Origin: CAZQHK01 sp964593455 | GTDB taxonomy: Bacteria > Muiribacteriota > CAYSPT01 | Assembly: GCA_964593455.1 (NCBI GenBank) | Contig: CAZQHK010000007.1 | Span: forward strand, 1 to 64,000 | Reading direction: 5' to 3' | DNA: 64,000 bases | Part shown: positions 61,991 through 64,000 of the stretch, in pieces | How positions within the stretch are numbered: position 1 is the first letter of the stretch | Layout of the letters: every line of letters starts with the position of its first letter | Notes under the pieces: model-generated | Databases searched by the model: none | What the model was told of the DNA's origin: nothing | What the model saw: the letters and a program-made list of their open reading frames with translations, nothing else | Made by a program: the position numbers and the translations under genes

Positions 61991-62130
61991 GATTTATTCA
62001 CTCCTTCCGTTTTCTCCTTCTTGACATTGCAGCAATCGAGCCGTGAAGACCCGAACTGTTTCTTGTTCTCCCGGGCCAAACCGGACAGCCAGGTATTGAG
62101 CGCACGTTTTATTTTTTCCCACAGGTTCAC
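61987..62130 (-). CDS. LDCC-motif putative metal-binding protein
   Basis: 47 aa read from the bases: GTG start behind AGGAGG (9-base spacing), beginning (M)NLWEKIKRALNTWLSGLAR, then ENKKQFGSSRLDCCNVKKEK. The amphipathic helix followed by RLDCC matches the small LDCC-motif family seen near metal-efflux genes. It overlaps the YHS gene start by 4 bases (ATGA). An alternative ATG frame exists but has spacing too short for the ribosome site. The vicinal Cys probably bind Cu/Ag; function unproven. Confidence 0.85.
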   Translation of the reverse strand: MNLWEKIKRALNTWLSGLARENKKQFGSSRLDCCNVKKEKTEGVNKS

Positions 62131-62148
62131 AGAACATCACCTCCTACC

Positions 62149-63501
62149 TTACTCAGTAAACTCCTCTTCCACCCGGGTAAGTTCCCGGGCCACGAGCATC
62201 TCCAGTTCACCCAATCTCTGGGCATGGTCCGCCAGCGAGCGCTCGAATGAAAGCTGGAACTGGAGCAACGTTCTCTGTGTATCGATCAGGTCCAAAAAGC
62301 CGGCCTTGCCGGTGGAAAATGCCTTTTGCGTAACCTCGAATGCCTGTTTAGCTTTCGGAACCAGAGTGTCCCTGTAAAGACTGATTTTCCTCTTGGCGTC
62401 CCGGAAACGGTAGATGACCATTTTCAGGCGGGCCGTCAGTTTATTTTCCATATTACTTCGCTGGTTCACAGCCGACAAATACTGCGCTTCGGCCTGCCGC
62501 TCGGCCGCCCGGTATTTATCCTGCCTGAAAAAAGGCAGGTTGACCGAGACCATAGCCACCAACGGGTCCTTCCCGCTGTCGTTCAGGACCGGCATCACCG
62601 CGGGATCGGTGTCGACCAGGGTCAGTCCCACCATTACATCAGGCTTGTCGTTTATGTGTGCCAGCTCAACGGCCGCTTTCCCCCTGGCAGCCATGTAGTC
62701 CATGGCTTTCAGCTCCGGATTGAGCTCGCTGAGTTGTGTCAAAAGCTGATCATCAGAAAAGGAAACCGCTTCTTCGGAAATCCGTCGCGGCCATGGTATG
62801 AACGTATCGGAAGGCCGGTTGAGGGCCGCGTTCAACCTGGCCGACACCGGTCCTCGCAGCTCACGAAGCGTCTCCAGGCGGTCTTCCAGTTTACCGAGCT
62901 CCACCTGAGCCCTGATGATATCGGCGTGTTTGGCCGCGCCCGCCTGGTACCTGGTCCTGGCCACTTTTTCGAGATAGGTGATCAACTGGACATTCTCTTC
63001 CGTAACGGTGATGGCCCGGGCCAGGTAATAATACTCGTAATATGCTTCCTTGACCTGGTAGAAGAGTTTGAGCAAGGCCGTCTGATAGCGCTGCTCCGCC
63101 ACCTTGGCCGCCTGCCTGGCCACCTTCTGACGTCCAGCCAGCTTGCCGGATCCGGGAAACATCTGGGACAACCCGAACTTCTGCCGTTGCGGTCCGACCC
63201 GGGTCTCCACTTCCCGGATGAAGTAACCGTAGGTAAACTTTGGATCCGGCAGGGACCGGACCTGGGGAATTTTTTCCAGAGCCGCCTGCCACGTGTTGAA
63301 CGCCGCCTGCAGGCCCGGGTTGTTCGCCCCGGCGTAGACCAGGTAATCGGCAAGCATGGATTGATCGTCGAGCACCGGCAGGTCATGTGCTTCAGTGATG
63401 TCAGCCGGCTGGTTTGCTGTTTTGGCGACACATACGGTTCCCGGAAAAATAATTGAGATAAGAATCAGTAAAAATATATGCAACGTCTTATTGTGAACCA
63501 T
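62149..63501 (-). CDS. cusC: CusC/TolC-type outer-membrane efflux protein
   Basis: 450 aa. Signal peptide (LHIFLLILISIIFPGTVCVA). Two OEP repeats, each a coiled-coil plus beta-hairpin: NNPGLQAAFNTWQAALEKIP, PDPKFTYGYFIREVETRVGP, RQKFGLSQMFPGSGKLAGRQ, and ELNPELKAMDYMAARGKAAV, VSVNLPFFRQDKYRAAERQA. Forms the outer-membrane channel of the pump whose adaptor and inner-membrane parts lie downstream. First gene behind the sigma-54 promoter. Confidence 0.93.
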   Translation of the reverse strand: MVHNKTLHIFLLILISIIFPGTVCVAKTANQPADITEAHDLPVLDDQSMLADYLVYAGANNPGLQAAFNTWQAALEKIPQVRSLPDPKFTYGYFIREVETRVGPQRQKFGLSQMFPGSGKLAGRQKVARQAAKVAEQRYQTALLKLFYQVKEAYYEYYYLARAITVTEENVQLITYLEKVARTRYQAGAAKHADIIRAQVELGKLEDRLETLRELRGPVSARLNAALNRPSDTFIPWPRRISEEAVSFSDDQLLTQLSELNPELKAMDYMAARGKAAVELAHINDKPDVMVGLTLVDTDPAVMPVLNDSGKDPLVAMVSVNLPFFRQDKYRAAERQAEAQYLSAVNQRSNMENKLTARLKMVIYRFRDAKRKISLYRDTLVPKAKQAFEVTQKAFSTGKAGFLDLIDTQRTLLQFQLSFERSLADHAQRLGELEMLVARELTRVEEEFTE

Positions 63502-63877
63502 TTTTATCTCTCCCTATTTTGATTTTTCGCATATCTTTTCATTTTCCAACTTTATCCCAATCTAAGCGATTAACGGGCAACCGTGTCAAGATAGAGTGGC
63601 GTTAACGCGATTTTCAGGCTTCTCAGCAAAGAACTGTCATCGTCAACTTAACGATCCGTATGATCAATTCCTTCAGAACATGTCCTGTAAAACGGTCAAC
63701 GGTTTGAAGAGCAAGACCCGTGCCAATATATGGTTATTAAACAGTCCGTGTTTGTAAACCGTGATTATACGTACTGTAATGAAAATTGCCGGACCCAAAT
63801 ATCGAAGCGGAATGAGATCGTTAAGACTGAGTTACCCACCAGATTCTGATGGGTATCGGCCCCCAAATTCTGATGAG
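63502..63877. other. Regulatory region upstream of the cus operon
   Basis: Holds the sigma-54 promoter and a dyad/direct-repeat region (separate entries). A TTGACA-like box (63587-63592, minus) followed by TTAGAT is a weak sigma-70 alternative nearer the gene. No supported gene. Confidence 0.6.
63710..63725 (-). promoter_or_regulatory. Sigma-54 promoter of the cus operon
   Basis: Minus strand TGGCACGGGTCTTGCT, a full match to TGGCAC-N5-TTGC. It would start transcription ~12 bases downstream, leaving a leader of nearly 200 bases before cusC. Confidence 0.8.
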
Positions 63878-63878
63878 T
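63834..63878. promoter_or_regulatory. Candidate enhancer-binding sites for the NtrC-type regulator
   Basis: ACCCACCAGATTCTGATGGG then T (63834-63854) is an almost perfect dyad. A second half-matching site, CCCCAAATTCTGATGAG, lies 24 bases further. The shared core is TTCTGATG. Both lie ~110-150 bases upstream of the sigma-54 promoter, the usual enhancer distance. Confidence 0.6.
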
Positions 63879-64000
63879 TACAGCGGGCGCTTCAGATCGT
63901 AATCGGTGATTTTTTTCCGGAGGGTCGTGGGAGAAATCTGAAGAATGCCGGCGGTGCGGGTGATGTTCCAGTCGGTTACAATTAAAGCTTTTTCTATGTG
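63878..64000 (-). CDS. Sigma-54-dependent response regulator, C-terminal Fis-type HTH (partial)
   Basis: 40 codons plus TAA at the right edge: HIEKALIVTDWNITRTAGIL, then QISPTTLRKKITDYDLKRPL. This is the Fis-type helix-turn-helix that ends NtrC-family activators (pattern ALxxTxWNxTxxAxxLxISxxTLxxKIxxY). The receiver and AAA+ domains lie outside the window. It precedes the sigma-54 promoter of the cus operon on the same strand. Confidence 0.88.
   Translation of the reverse strand, partial: HIEKALIVTDWNITRTAGILQISPTTLRKKITDYDLKRPL

Overview
The window looks like a scaffold from an uncultured, strictly anaerobic, diderm (two-membrane) bacterium, probably assembled from a metagenome. The diderm inference rests on a type II secretion secretin, a CusCBA-type tripartite efflux pump and Na+-translocating NADH:quinone reductase genes. 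The anaerobic inference rests on desulfoferrodoxin, rubrerythrin, rubredoxin, a flavodiiron protein and HgcAB. Three runs of exactly 100 N are scaffold joins, and one is flanked by an exact 55-bp overlap. The phylum cannot be fixed from the sequence alone.

Layout. (1) 1-13.3 kb is a genomic island beside tRNA-Leu(CAG). It holds a tyrosine recombinase, an IS element, a large NHL/Ig-like protein whose start was replaced by the IS, an RHS polymorphic-toxin-like protein, and an AT-rich partial gene in the position of an immunity gene. (2) 13.4-25.7 kb is a type II secretion operon in the order C-D-(SLH protein)-E-F-H-I-J-K-L-M; the major pseudopilin gspG is absent. (3) 25.9-31.6 kb is one very long secreted protein with carboxypeptidase-regulatory-like repeats and a C-terminal CFI-box. 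(4) 32.2-38.7 kb is a plus-strand operon of two secreted unknowns, nqrBCDEF without nqrA, and a conserved unknown.

(5) 38.7-43.8 kb is a minus-strand oxygen/metal stress operon: Fur-family regulator, Cu/Zn permease with an HMA tail, rubrerythrin, desulfoferrodoxin, an internally deleted ferritin, a ferritin-like protein, a flavodiiron protein and rubredoxin. (6) 44.1-49.6 kb is a sulfur-transfer operon with two cysteine desulfurases, a TusA-like protein, two PP-loop ATPases, two small membrane proteins and an ArsC-like protein. (7) 49.8-52.6 kb holds a cytoplasmic substrate-binding-like protein and the mercury methylation pair hgcA-hgcB, coupled to a class-I glutamine amidotransferase-like gene. 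(8) 52.9-55.6 kb holds a repetitive acidic secreted protein, another PP-loop thiolation enzyme, a P-type ATPase remnant and an XRE regulator. (9) 55.9-64 kb is a copper/silver efflux operon (cusC - LDCC protein - YHS protein - cusB - cusA). It lies behind a consensus sigma-54 promoter, downstream of the 3' end of an NtrC-type regulator gene.

Two families of dispersed intergenic repeats run through the window. The first is a ~115-130 bp element with two distinct, mutually inverted ends. The second is a short AATAATTCACGAAT-type repeat. Several genes absent from a simple long-ORF view were read directly from the bases: rubredoxin, the 47-aa LDCC protein, the left-edge partial gene, the right-edge regulator fragment and the ATPase remnant.
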